Positions 21,742 through 34,100 of a DNA stretch of 64,000 bases are shown here, piece by piece. The notes under the pieces were generated by a model. The model ran no database searches, was not told where the DNA came from, and worked only from the letters and a program-made list of their open reading frames with translations. The first letter of the stretch is position 1, and each line of letters begins with the position of its first letter. Source of the stretch: Macrostomum hystrix (Eukaryota; Platyhelminthes; Macrostomidae); contig CATNEN010000041.1 in assembly GCA_950097015.1 (NCBI GenBank), positions 1,715,501-1,779,500 on the forward strand. Direction: 5' to 3'. Both the position numbers and the translations under genes were made by a program.

Positions 21742-24700
21742 ATGACAGAACATGATATGAAGCGTACAAAAAGGAATCAGCTATCGGTAAAAATAACAAC
21801 TTATGATGCTGATGTAGAATTCGATGTAAAGGTAGGTCGTAAACAATTTTTATCACAATTACACGAACTCCAACCTTTCTTTTATTTTAGCTTATAGCTA
21901 CTTCTATTAGAAAATTTTTATCCTGTATATAACAACGCCTATCTTCTGTAACATAAAAGGGCTGGCTATATGTTGCTAATCTTATGGCTGAGCTGATTTG
22001 TGTGAATTCATTCCTCTGTGTTTATTACATATGTTTGGCTTACTGTAAAATGAATTTGATATGTACTATGAAATTGTATTTCTTATAATAAAAGAAAGTT
22101 AGCTCCATTGTGGATACTAATTTTAATAATCCTACTTACTCCTACTAGCTAATGGTATATTAGTATGAAATTACAATTATTTCCAAAGAAATAATGCTAA
22201 TTAAATGCATTTGTATTATGTAATAGCTACCACTGCAGTAAGTAATAACTATTAATTGCTATTATATATCTTGGGTATGCCAAATGCTCATCAATATGGT
22301 ATAAAAAGCTATATTTGTAAGTTCAGTTGTACCAAGAGTAGCCTTTTAAGACCCATTAATAGTACCATCAGAGTATAAATGACTTCTTGTGTTTATATTC
22401 TGTTTAAGAGTTTTTAAATTCATAATATAATTTTATTCTTGTCTTTATTTAATAACAATGTGAACAAGACAATTGTGCAAGCAAGGACAGTAAACAGTAG
22501 TAACTAAACTTATTGGGATGTCAATGAAAAATCTCATGCAATTATTTATTGATGAACATGGTTAGTATACAACAGTTACATAATTAGGATTTTTCAGGAA
22601 GAAATAACTTTTGTTTTAATTTTGTTTTGGCCCTGCAATATGGGTTGGATGGGATTGAGATTTTCAGGATTGGTTGGGAATTAGGATTGGGATCTTCGGG
22701 ATTTATTTCTGGGTGGGATCAGGCAGGATTTGGGATAGGAGGAGCCTATGCCTAACCTAAGTGGAGAGTCGGAGTCAGAGACTGTCCTTTTTGTAACCTT
22801 AAGAAAAAATATCAATGTAGATTGATTACTTATAATTTTTTACATCAGTTAAAACCTTCGTTCTTCCTTGGTTCAGCCTGCATAAATTTTTCAAGCTTTT
22901 TCTTAATTTTTGCCAAGCTATTCATATATTATGTGCATGAGATGAGTCCATCCTAATTCCCAACTTTCTAAGAGTGGGGATTAGGATCCTGTCCAACCCC
23001 TACCCTGCACCCTACCCTGGCTTTCATGCTAGAGTTCATTCACTCAGGATATTTGGGATGGAATTGACAATGCCTACATGGGGTGTATCCACCCAACCCT
23101 TTTGTATATGCCACTGGTATATAGCCCAAGGCAAAAGACTAGAGGCTTCTAGCTAAGTTAGAGATGTTTAAAAGAAATTAAGGCTATGTTCAAAAATTGA
23201 AACGAATTAAGTATGCACAAGGCCACAATCAAGTATCGAAGAATGCAGCAATAGTTAACTCAATAGCTGCACTATGTTAATTTCACCAGTCAGTTCCTGA
23301 CATGGCAGATACATCTGGATTGATTGATATGAATCATTAATATAATGTAAATCATTATTCTTATTAATATTTATTCAAATTGGCCAACATTTCAATTTTT
23401 CTAAGCCTATTTTTCTTCTTCTTTTGAATTTTTTGTGTTGTCATTCAAAATTTTAACCAGTATCATTGCTTTGTAACTCTACTTTAGTAGAACTGTTGGT
23501 TTAGTTTTAAAGTGCTTAAAATTTCTTTACTATAATTATACTTTAATTCATACTTGATCAAAATCCCGTCCAGCTAATTATTGCCATTTAATGTATTTGC
23601 AAGGCATGTCTATACTCATGGAAAGCCCCCATATATTAGAGTTATTATATGAAATGTCATGTAATTCTCCATACAGCCAAAGTGCTCTGGCCAGGATGTG
23701 TTCAACCTCGCCTGCGTGACATTTGGCATTCGCGAGACCTGGTACTTCGGCCTGCAGTTCAACGACACCTCGGCAACAGGCGACTCCAGCGGTGGAGTCG
23801 GCAACGGCGGTTCCTGGTGGCTGCGGCCGGATCGCCGCCTGTCAGAAGTTGTCCGCAGCCTCCCGGCCGGCAGTCCGCTGCACTTTCTCTTCCACGTGCG
23901 CTTCTGGGTGGAAGACGTTGGCGAGGATCTGCTTCTAGAGGCCACCGTCCACCTGTTCTACCTAGAGGTGAGTGCCACTGTTGCTCATTCTCCACCCTCA
24001 TCCCCTCAATAATAATAATAATTGATTACACCTGCCCCAATCGGGCCAGACATGCAGCCGACTGAACAGCCGGAGCTATTGTACGGCGCAGATGAAGGCT
24101 ACGTACGGCTGTTCAGTCCATGGACTGGGGGACGCCACACTCTATTACCCCATTTGACAGCTGGGTGAACTGACAAAGGACACAAGCCCCAAAAGTCAGG
24201 GAGGCAGTGTCAGATGGCGCGCTGCAGAGAGCATACCCCCCTCTCCCCACTGTCCCCGCCTCATTATCACATTATTCGTTCTCTAATAACCCTATCATTA
24301 ATCCCAATCCCATCATTCTCGCCTCACTCGTCCTCTCCTGTTTCCATTTTCCCGTCTTCCTCATTTTTCTTTCCCCATTCTCTTCTCTCCTTCAATTCTC
24401 CTCACTTCTTTCTGGCCCAAATTTTCCATCTCTCCACTCCTGTGATTCTCCCAGCCTCCCGGTCTCCTCTCTCAGTGCTCCCACATCCCCCGCCAGGTCA
24501 AGGACCTGGTGCTCACCAGGCAGCAGTGGGCCGCCTCGCCGGACCTCCTGCCGCTGCTGGCTGCCTACGCTGCTCAAGCCGAGCTCGGTGACCACGACCC
24601 GGCCGTTAGCTGCGAAAATCTTCTGGGCCGCCTGCTGCCAGGGCAGGCTCAGCAGCCGGAGGCTGCCGCCCAAGCCGAGAAGCTGCGCGACCACTACAAG

Positions 24701-26894
24701 GACCTCGCCGGACTGGGCCGCACCGAGGCCGAGCTGGAGATGCTGCGCCTAGCCCAGGACCTGGAGATGTTCGGCCTAGTGTACTTTCCCATCCACGCCA
24801 ATGTGAGTCTCTGCTCCGCCTTGTTCTCACTGCAATGCACTTGCAGCCTGGACTCTTGCACTTTTACTGTGCTCGGATTCCCCGCCGCCGCAGGGCCCGG
24901 CCTCGGAGCCCGCCAGCTGGCTTGGCATCTCCTGCTTCGGCGTCAGCTTCTTCGAGCAGGCCTCCCTGGTGAAGCCCAGCCGGCGCCTCGCCTGGTCCGA
25001 GATCCGCCGCATGTACTGCCGCGACCGCAAGTTCACCCTCATCGTCAACGACGCTCCGTCGGCTTCGTCGGCCGGGTCCTCAGACGAGCCGCCAACCTGC
25101 TTCGGCGTCGAGCACCGCGGCGGTCGCGCCGTCTCGTTCTGGACGAAAAGCTCGGCGGACAGCAAGCAGATCCTGCGGCTCTGCGTCGGCAACCACGAGC
25201 TGTACGCGGCCAGGCGGATGCCCGACACTATCGAGCGCCAGCAGATGCGCGCCACAGCCAGGGAGGAGCGGGCCCGCCGCCAGCAGGACAAGCAACGGCT
25301 GGCTCGCGAAGTTGAATGCCGGGCGGCCGCCGAGAGGCTGCGCGGCGCCGCAGAGGAGAAGGCCGGGCAGCTGGGCCAGCTGCTGGCCAAGTCCGAGGCC
25401 ATGCTGGGGCTGCTGAGCGAGCGGGCGCGCCTGGCGGAGGATGAAATGCGGCTGCTGAGCGAGCAGCGGGACCGGCAGCTGGCCCACATGCGGCACATTC
25501 ACGCTCAGGTCAGTGCCGCTTGGCCATTTCGAATTGCGACTTCTGGAGAAATCGTGAATTGCTACTATGCAGCACTGTACTAAGCTAAATCAGGGTCCTA
25601 AGCTACTAAGTTCGGTCCTAGCAAACGAATCAGTTCTTAGCAAACAAGTTAGTTTCTTAGCAACCAAGGGTCATAACAATGGAATTACTTAGCTCCAGAA
25701 TTTTTAACAGCCATGTTGATATTTGTCTTACTAAGAAAAATTTGCCCTAACAACAAAAAGCTGAAGCCAAAATCTCACTGCGCCCCCACCAGCTGCTATC
25801 AGAGAAGCAGAACCTAGCGGAGCGGGCCCGCCAGTTCGAGTCGCTGCTGCTAACGCTGTCGGAGGAGGCCAGCGTCAACGAGGCGGAGCGCGACTGCCTT
25901 AGGCAGCAGCTGGCCTACGCCAGGCAGGGCGAGAGGTCTCTGCTGGCCAAGCTGGAGGCCCTGCTCCGCTCCGTTGGCGTCTGGAGCTCCGCCGGCGGCA
26001 GCGACTCCAGCGCCGACCTGGCCGGGGCCCCGCCACCCGAGCCGGAGTCGGAGGAGACCTCCGGCCTGAGCACCGCGGAGCTGCTGGCCCGCCTGCAGGC
26101 CGAAAGGCAGCTGTTCGCCGACGGCAGCGCCGCGTTCGAGGCCGATCTGCGCCAGCTGCGAAGTCGCGTCCAGGCCACGCGCCTGGGGGGAGCGGCCACC
26201 GCCGCAGTCGTTGCCTCTGCTGGCGACCCTGGCCTGGTGACGCATTCGACTGCCGTGTCCTGCCCGGTAGGTTGTTGTTGGGGGGCTGATTGTTTAGTTT
26301 GTGGTGGCGGATTGTTTAGTTTGAGGTGGCGGATCGTTTAGTTTGTGGTGGCGGATTGTTTAGTTTGTGGTGGCGGATTGTTTAGTTTGTGGTGGCGGAT
26401 TGTTTAGTTTGTGGTGGCGGATTGTTTAGTTTGTGGTGGCGGATTGTTTAGTTTGTGGGGCGGATTGTTTAGTTTGTGGTGGCGGATTTTTCAGTTTGTG
26501 GTGGCGGATTGTTTAGTTTGTGGTGGCGGATTTTTCAGTTTGTGGTGGCGGATTGTTTAGTTTGTGGTGGCGGATTGTTTAGTTTGTGGTGGCGGATTGT
26601 TCAGTTTGTGGTGGCGGATTGTTTAGTTTGTGGTGGCGGATTGTTTAGTTTGTGGTGGCGGATTTTTCAGTTTGTGGTGGCGGATTGTTTAGTTTGTGGT
26701 GGCGGATTGGTGTAGTCACTGTAGACAAAAGAAAGATTCAAGTAAAGACATTCCGATGATGTTGCCATGCTGGTTATGTGTCAGTAGTGTTCAACCTGTT
26801 TTACCTGTAATTGCAGCACTCGTCGCCAGGCAACCGAGTCGGTCGCCTTAGCAACGGGTCCCGCGCGGCTGTGACCTATTTTGACGAGCTCTGA
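21742..26894 (+). CDS. NF2: Merlin (neurofibromin 2), FERM-domain tumour suppressor, 6 exons
   Basis: Membrane-cytoskeleton linker that activates Hippo signalling. Exons: 21742-21831, 23677-23967, 24497-24802, 24894-25508, 25793-26266, 26817-26894; all GT-AG and phase 0; 617 residues (human 595). FERM F1: VKITTYDADVEFDVK, then FGIRETWYFGLQF and LHFLFHVRFWVEDV; F2 ends RLAQDLEMFGLVYFPIHAN; F3 has EIRRMYCRDRKFTLIV and LCVGNHELY. A long helix follows (RQQMRATAREERARRQQDKQ). The C-terminus AAVTYFDEL matches merlin (RVAFFEEL), not ezrin/radixin/moesin, which end in an actin-binding KTLRQI motif. The F2 middle is divergent and the YQMTPEM stretch of human merlin is not evident. Exon 1 could also start at the second in-frame ATG, 21757. 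The stop codon is 25 bp before a 2.5-kb satellite. Confidence 0.93.
24009..24175 (-). mobile_element. Partial SINE copy (body and tail, no tRNA head)
   Basis: Lies in merlin intron 2. Shares ATTGATTACACCTGCCCCAAT, CGTACGGCTG.TCAGTCCATG, ACTGGGGGACGCCACAC and CTGGGTGAACTGA, in the same order, with the SINE at 36011-36320. It starts with an (AAT)n run, the 3' tail on the minus strand. Confidence 0.75.
26286..26712. repeat. 22-bp minisatellite in merlin intron 5
   Basis: About 19 copies of a unit like GGCGGATTGTTTAGTTTGTGGT, with substitutions (tttttcag). The unit is not a multiple of three, so the 79-codon frame through it is accidental. Confidence 0.95.
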
Positions 26895-26918
26895 CAATGC
26901 GTGTGTTTTGTTGCGCTT

Positions 26919-29459
26919 GTTAGCCGGCTTCAGTTCGCTGCTCAATGTCCCCTGATTGGCTTTCCAGCTCACTTGGACAGACTCTGCTAGTCTTTGTTAG
27001 CCGGCTTCAGTTCGCTGCTCAATGTCCCCTGATTGGATTTCCAGCTCACTTGGACAGACTCTGCTAGTCTTTGTTAGCCGGCTTCAGTTCGCTGCTCAAT
27101 GTCCCCTGATTGGCTTTCCAGCTCACTTGGACAGACTCTGCTAGTCTTTGTTAGCCGGCTTCAGTTCGCTGCTCAATGTCCCCTGATTGGATTTCCAGCT
27201 CACTTGGACAGACTCTGCTAGTCTTTGTTAGCCGGCTTCAGTTCGCTGCTCAATGTCCCCTGATTGGCTTTCCAGCTCACTTGGACAGACTCTGCTAGTC
27301 TTTGTTAGCCGGCTTCAGTTCGCTGCTCAATGTCCCCCTGATTGGCTTTCCAGCTCACTTGGACAGACTCTGCTAGTCTTTGTTAGCCGGCTTCAGTTCG
27401 CTGCTCAATGTCCCCTGATTGGCTTTCCAGCTCACTTGGACAGACTCTGCTAGTCTTTGTTAGCCGGCTTCAGTTCGCTGCTCAATGTCCCCTGATTGGA
27501 TTTCCAGCTCACTTGGACAGACTCTGCTAGTCTTTGTTAGCCGGCTTCAGTTCGCTGCTCAATGTCCCCTGATTGGCTTTCCAGCTCACTTGGACAGACT
27601 CTGCTAGTCTTTGTTAGCCGGCTTCAGTTCGCTGCTCAATGTCCCCTGATTGGCTTTCCAGCTCACTTGGACAGACTCTGCTAGTCTTTGTTAGCCGGCT
27701 TCAGTTCGCTGCTCAATGTCCCCTGATTGGCTTTCCAGCTCACTTGGACAGACTCTGCTAGTCTTTGTTAGCCGGCTTCAGTTCGCTGCTCAATGTCCCC
27801 TGATTGGATTTCCAGCTCACTTGGACAGACTCTGCTAGTCTTTGTTAGCCGGCTTCAGTTCGCTGCTCAATGTCCCCTGATTGGCTTTCCAGCTCACTTG
27901 GACAGACTCTGCTAGTCTTTGTTAGCCGGCTTCAGTTCGCTGCTCAATGTCCCCTGATTGGCTTTCCAGCTCACTTGGACAGACTCTGCTAGTCTTTGTT
28001 AGCCGGCTTCAGTTCGCTGCTCAATGTCCCCTGATTGGCTTTCCAGCTCACTTGGACAGACTCTGCTAGTCTTTGTTAGCCGGCTTCAGTTCGCTGCTCA
28101 ATGTCCCCTGATTGGCTTTCCAGCTCACTTGGACAGACTCTGCTAGTCTTTGTTAGCCGGCTTCAGTTCGCTGCTCAATGTCCCCTTATTGGCTTTCCAG
28201 CTCACTTGGACAGACTCTGCTAGTCTTTGTTAGCCGGCTTCAGTTCGCTGCTCAATGTCCCCTGATTGGCTTTCCAGCTCACTTGGACAGACTCTGCTAG
28301 TCTTTGTTAGCCGGCTTCAGTTCGCTGCTCAATGTCCCCTGATTGGCTTTCCAGCTCACTTGGACAGACTCTGCTAGTCTTTGTTAGCCGGCTTCAGTTC
28401 GCTGCTCAATGTCCCCTGATTGGCTTTCCAGCTCACTTGGACAGACTCTGCTAGTCTTTGTTAGCCGGCTTCAGTTCGCTGCTCAATGTCCCCTGATTGG
28501 CTTTCCAGCTCACTTGGACAGACTCTGCTAGTCTTTGTTAGCCGGCTTCAGTTCGCTGCTCAATGTCCCCTTATTGGCTTTCCAGCTCACTTGGACAGAC
28601 TCTGCTAGTCTTTGTTAGCCGGCTTCAGTTCGCTGCTCAATGTCCCCTGATTGGCTTTCCAGCTCACTTGGACAGACTCTGCTAGTCTTTGTTAGCCGGC
28701 TTCAGTTCGCTGCTCAATGTCCCCTGATTGGCTTTCCAGCTCACTTGGACAGACTCTGCTAGTCTTTGTTAGCCGGCTTCAGTTCGCTGCTCAATGTCCC
28801 CTGATTGGCTTTCCAGCTCACTTGGACAGACTCTGCTAGTCTTTGTTAGCCGGCTTCAGTTCGCTGCTCAATGTCCCCTGATTGGCTTTCCAGCTCACTT
28901 GGACAGACTCTGCTAGTCTTTGTTAGCCGGCTTCAGTTCGCTGCTCAATGTCCCCTGATTGGCTTTCCAGCTCACTTGGACAGACTCTGCTAGTCTTTGT
29001 TAGCCGGCTTCAGTTCGCTGCTCAATGTCCCCTGATTGGCTTTCCAGCTCACTTGGACAGACTCTGCTAGTCTTTGTTAGCCGGCTTCAGTTCGCTGCTC
29101 AATGTCCCCTGATTGGCTTTCCAGCTCACTTGGACAGACTCTGCTAGTCTTTGTTAGCCGGCTTCAGTTCGCTGCTCAATGTCCCCTGATTGGCTTTCCA
29201 GCTCACTTGGACAGACTCTGCTAGTCTTTGTTAGCCGGCTTCAGTTCGCTGCTCAATGTCCCCTTATTGGCTTTCCAGCTCACTTGGACAGACTCTGCTA
29301 GTCTTTGTTAGCCGGCTTCAGTTCGCTGCTCAATGTCCCCTGATTGGCTTTCCAGCTCACTTGGACAGACTCTGCTAGTCTTTGTTAGCCGGCTTCAGTT
29401 CGCTGCTCAATGTCCCCTGATTGGCTTTCCAGCTCACTTGGACAGACTCTGCTAGTCTT
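26919..29459. repeat. 77-bp satellite array
   Basis: About 33 nearly identical head-to-tail copies. The unit runs from GTTAGCCGGCTTCAGTTCGC to CTCTGCTAGTCTTT and includes CCCCTGATTGGC. Copy variants (GATTGGATTT in the early part; CCCCTTATT near 28187, 28572 and 29268) recur at multiples of 77 bp, a sign of local block duplication. It begins 25 bp after the merlin stop codon. Confidence 0.97.
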
Positions 29460-29904
29460 TCGCTTTCAGTCTTTGTAGATTTGAGATTTAAAATCTGGCG
29501 GATTTTAAAAGTGCATGCAGTCTAGATTTTTTGGATTGCATTTTGCCCACCCCCTCCAGTTAGGTCTGAGTCTCATTTCTGCTTTCAAATTCGATTTAAA
29601 GCTTGTTTTCAGTTGATGCATGCCGCAGTATTTAAGGTTTGCTGTTCTATCGACCCTCTTGTGTCTTCCGCATGCCGCCGGTTTTTTGCTAATTCTTAGA
29701 CTGTGCTTGCTTACTCGCTTTGTTTCATTGTGCGGTTTTCTATGCAGTATTTTATTCAACTACTCTGCAACTGAAACCTAACAAAAATATACTTTTTCGA
29801 CCAAAAGTTTTGCTTAGGAGACAAAAAATTTTACTTCACTTATTTAAACCTATTTAATTTGCCTTTTTCTTATGACGCGTTTGAAGATCTGCGCTGACTT
29901 TAGT
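29460..29904. other. Unique spacer between two arrays
   Basis: No gene or repeat recognised. An 84-codon minus-strand frame at 29505-29759 has no family features. Confidence 0.5.
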
Positions 29905-30990
29905 TATGGATTTAGAATGGTTTAAATGGTTTAAAATAAGTTTAGTTATGGATTTAGAATGGTTTAAATGGTTTAAAATAAGTTTAGTTATGGATTTAGA
30001 ATGGTTTAAATGGTTTAAAACAAGTTTAGTTATGGGTTTAGAATGAGTTTAGTTATGGATTAAGAATGAGTTTAGTTATGGGTTTAGAATGAGTTTAGTT
30101 ATGGGTTTAGAATGAGTTTAGTTATGGGTTTAGAATGAGTTTAGTTATGGGTTTAGAATGAGTTTAGTTATAGGTTTAGAATGAGTTTAGTTATGGGTTT
30201 AGAATGAGTTTAGATGTGGGTTTATAATGAGTTTAGTTATGGGTTTAGAATGGTTTAGAATGAGTTTAGTTATAAGTTTAGAAAGAGTTTAGTTATGGGT
30301 TTAGAATGAGTTTAGTTATGGGTTTAGAATGAGTTTAGATGTGGGTTTATAATGAGTTTAGTTATGGGTTTAGAATGGTTTAAGAATGAGTTTAGTTATA
30401 AGTTTATAATGAGTTTAGTTATGGGTTTAGAATGGTTTAGAATGAGTTTAGTTATGGGTTTAGAATGGTTCATAATGAGTTTAGTTATGGGTTTAGAATG
30501 GTTTACATGGTTTCAAATAAGTTTAGTTATGGGTTTATAATAATGTTAGTTATGGGTTTAGAATGAGTTTAGATATAGGTTTAGAATGAGTTGAGTTATG
30601 GGTTTAGAATGAGTTTAGATGTGGGTTTATAATTAGTTTAGTTACGGGTTTAGAATGGTTTAGAATGAATTTAGTAAAGATTTTAGAATGAGTTTAGTTA
30701 TAGGTTTAGAATGAGTTTAGTTATAGGTTTAGAATGAGTTTAGTTATAGGTTTAGAATGAGTTTAGTTATAGGTTTAGAATGAGTTTAGTTATGGGTTTA
30801 GAATGAGTTTAGATGTGGGTTTATAATGAGTTTAGTTATGGGTTTAGAATGAGTTTAGTTATGGGTTTAGAATGGTTTAGAATGAGTTTAGGTGTGAATT
30901 TAGAATGAGTTTGTGTGAGTTTAGAATGAGTTTAGAATGTGTTTAGATGTGGGTTTAGAATGAGTTTTGGTGTGAGTTTAGAAATGTGGG
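29905..30990. repeat. Degenerate ~23-bp TTTAG-rich repeat upstream of DPY19L3
   Basis: Irregular copies of GAGTTTAGTTATGGGTTTAGAAT with variants (ATGTGGGTTTATAATGAG, GGTTTAGAATGG) over 1.1 kb. It ends about 170 bp before the DPY19L3 start codon. Confidence 0.9.
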
Positions 30991-31161
30991 TTAAGTAAGA
31001 GTTAGATCAAGGTTCAAAAGTAGATTAGATCTATTTTCGAGGGAGATCCAATCTAGTGTCAGAAGGAGATTGGGTGTAAACAAAATGAATTTGTCTATGC
31101 CAATGATGGGTTAAGGATATGAGTCTAGCTCTTGGTCAAGACAGCCTTGCCTGCTTATGTA

Positions 31162-34100
31162 ATGTCATTCGCACAAGCCCGCCAGTTGCAGCTGCGAATG
31201 GCTAAGGCAGGCAAGGCCAAGCAGCGGCAGCGGACCCTGTCATCCGGCCTGCTGGAGTCCCCGCCAGGCGGGCCAAGCTGCGCCGTGGCTGCTCCCGCCA
31301 GATTGTCGAACGAAGACCCGGACTGTTGGGTGCCAGGCTGGGTCAGTTGCCTAGCAACCATCTGCCAGTGGACTGTTGGCCTGGCTCTGATGCTGAGCTG
31401 CGCCTTCGGCTTCGCCTGGCTGACCAACGAGACTCACGAGGCCACCCTGTTCTTCTCCAACATCAAGCAGGTGGAGCGGGAGATCTCCCTACGCACTGAG
31501 CAGGGCCTGTACTACTCATATTACAAACAGCTGGTGCACGCCCCCACCCTGCGCCGGGGCCTGGCCCAGCTGCTGTGGAACAATGCCACCGAGCACCCAG
31601 ACACCATCAATGTGCTGCAACGAATGAACGTGTACCAGGAGCTGCTGCTGGGCCTGATGTACCGTTACACGTGGTTCAGGGTGAGTGACCAACAGTTACC
31701 TAGGATAATCTTCAGGTCACAGCTTCAGGCTTCAAGGCGGCGGTTGCTAAGATAATCTTTGTAGTCCGGAGTGCTTGGGTCTGGGATGCGGTTGCTAGGA
31801 GTATCTTGGAGTCCGGAGTGCTTGGGTCTGGGATGCGGTTGCTAGGAGTATCTTGGAGTCCGGAGTGCTTGGGTCTGGGATGCGGTTGCTAGGATAATCT
31901 TGGAGTCCGGAGTGCTTGGGTCTGGAATGCGGTTGCTAGGATAATCTTGGAGTTCGGAGTGCTTGGGTCTGGGATGATGTTGCTAGGATAATCTTGGAGT
32001 CCGGAGTGCTTGGGTCTGGAATGCGGTTGCTAGGATAATCTTGGAGTTCGGAGTGCTTGGGTCAGGAATGCGGTTGCTAGGATAATCTTGGAGTCCGGAG
32101 TGCTTGGGTCTGGGATGCGGTTGCTAGGATAATCTTGGGAGTCCGGAGTGCTGGGGTCTGGAATGCGGTTGCTAGGATAATCTTGGAGTCTGGAGTGCTT
32201 GGGTCTGGGATGCGGTTGCTAGAATAATAATGGGAGTTAGGAGTGCTTGTGTCTGGGATGCGGTTGCTAGGATAATAATGGGAGTTAGGACTGCTTGGGT
32301 CTGGAATGCGGTTGCTAGGATAATAATGGGAGTTAGGACTGCTTGGGTCTGGAATGCGGTTGCTAGGATAATCTTGGGAGTCCGGAGTGCTGGGGTCTGG
32401 AATGCGGTTGCTAGGATAATCTTGGAGTCTGGAGTGCTTGGGTCTGGGATGCGGTTGCTAGGATAATCTTGGAGTCTGGAGTGCTTGGGTCTGGGATGCG
32501 GTTGCTAGAATAATAATGGGAGTTAGGAGTGCTTGTGTCTGGGATGCGGTTGCTAGGATAATAATGGGAGTTAGGACTGCTTGGGTCTGGAATGCGGTTG
32601 CTAGGATAATCTTGGAGTTCGGAGTGCTTGTGTCTGGGATGCGGTTGCTAGGATAATAATGGGAGTTAGGAGTGCTTGGATCTGGAATGCGGTTGCTAGG
32701 ATAATAATGGGAGTTAGGACTGCTTGGGTCTGGAATGCGGTTGCTAGGATAATCTTGGGAGTCCGGAGTGCTTGTGTCTGGGATGCGGTTGCTAGGATAA
32801 TAATGGGAGTTAGGACTGCTTGGGTCTGGAATGCGGTTGCTAGGATAATCTTGGAGTTCGGAGTGCTTGTGTCTGGGATGCGGTTGCTAGGATAATAATG
32901 GGAGTTAGGAGTGCTTGGATCTGGAATGCGGTTGCTAGGATAATATTGGAGTTCGGAGTGCTTGTGTCTGGGATGCGGTTGCTAGGATTATCTTGGGATG
33001 TGATTTGCTCGGATCAGGAAAGTTAGATGATTTTGTGTCTCGGAAGTGAGCATCTTAGAAGCATGTTGTATGCAGTGATGGCAAAATAAAACAGTTTAAT
33101 GTGCAAATGTTTGCAGACTCTACTCGAGCCGATCTACTTTTACTTGTACTTCGTGCTCTTCTTAAACAGCCTGCTCATCTGCGGCCTGTTTAGCACCACT
33201 TGGTACCTCACCGGCACTCCTCTGGCCGGCTGCCTCTCCGCCGTGATGTACACACTGAACAGGCAGGCCATGTCTTTTTCTGTTAACCGGCTTAACCGGC
33301 TTTGAGGCGGTTTTGTATCTGTCTTCCAGTTTTGAATGTTTTGCTTCAAAGACTGCATTTTTACTTGTGGTAACGCATGCTTTACCGTCACAATTTTCCC
33401 ACGTCTTATTTGGCCTTCAGCGCGCACACCACCAGGCTGAGCAATACTCACTCCCTCCGTGAGCACTTCTCTCTGCCGTTCTTGTGGCTGCAGATCTTCT
33501 GCTTGACAGTGTACTTCTCCAAGAACAGCGTTCGTGGAACTCTTCGTGAGGTAGGCATGATCGATAAAAAGTCACTGGCTACTTAAAAACCATAAATCGT
33601 GGCTCCTTAATGTGTCTTTTAGAGAGCCTCGCTGCTTGGCGCCCAAATCTGCTGCTTTCTGTTCACTCTGTTCTGGCAGTTCAACCAGTTCGTGCTGCTG
33701 CTGCAGGCGCTCTCTGTGTTGGCCGGCTGTGCCATCGGCTTTGTGCAATTTAGAAAGGTAGAAAGGTTTAAAGCGAAATGAAAGTTTGCACTAATGTCAT
33801 TTGATGGTTTCTTAAATAATTCAATTATTAATTCAACGCTCTATTTCTGCAGGGCGTTGCTAAAATTAACATGATTTTTACTGTCAGTAGCTAATCCAGC
33901 CGATTAAATGTCATGATTTCTACTGGCAGTAGCTAATCTAGCTAATAAAATGCCACGATTTCTACTGTCAGTAGCTAATCCAGCCGATAAAATGTCATGA
34001 TTTCTACTATCAGTAGCTAATCTAGCTAATAAAATGCCATGATTTCTACTGTCAGTAGCTAATCCAGCCGATAAAATGTCATGATTTCTACTGTCAGTAG

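Noticed and set aside
24827-25502. Minus-strand frames of 140 and 223 residues
   Set aside because: Antisense to the merlin exon encoding F3 and the coiled coil; no domain.
26919-29459. CRISPR-like array
   Set aside because: Units are contiguous with no variable spacers and lie in an animal gene context; it is a satellite.
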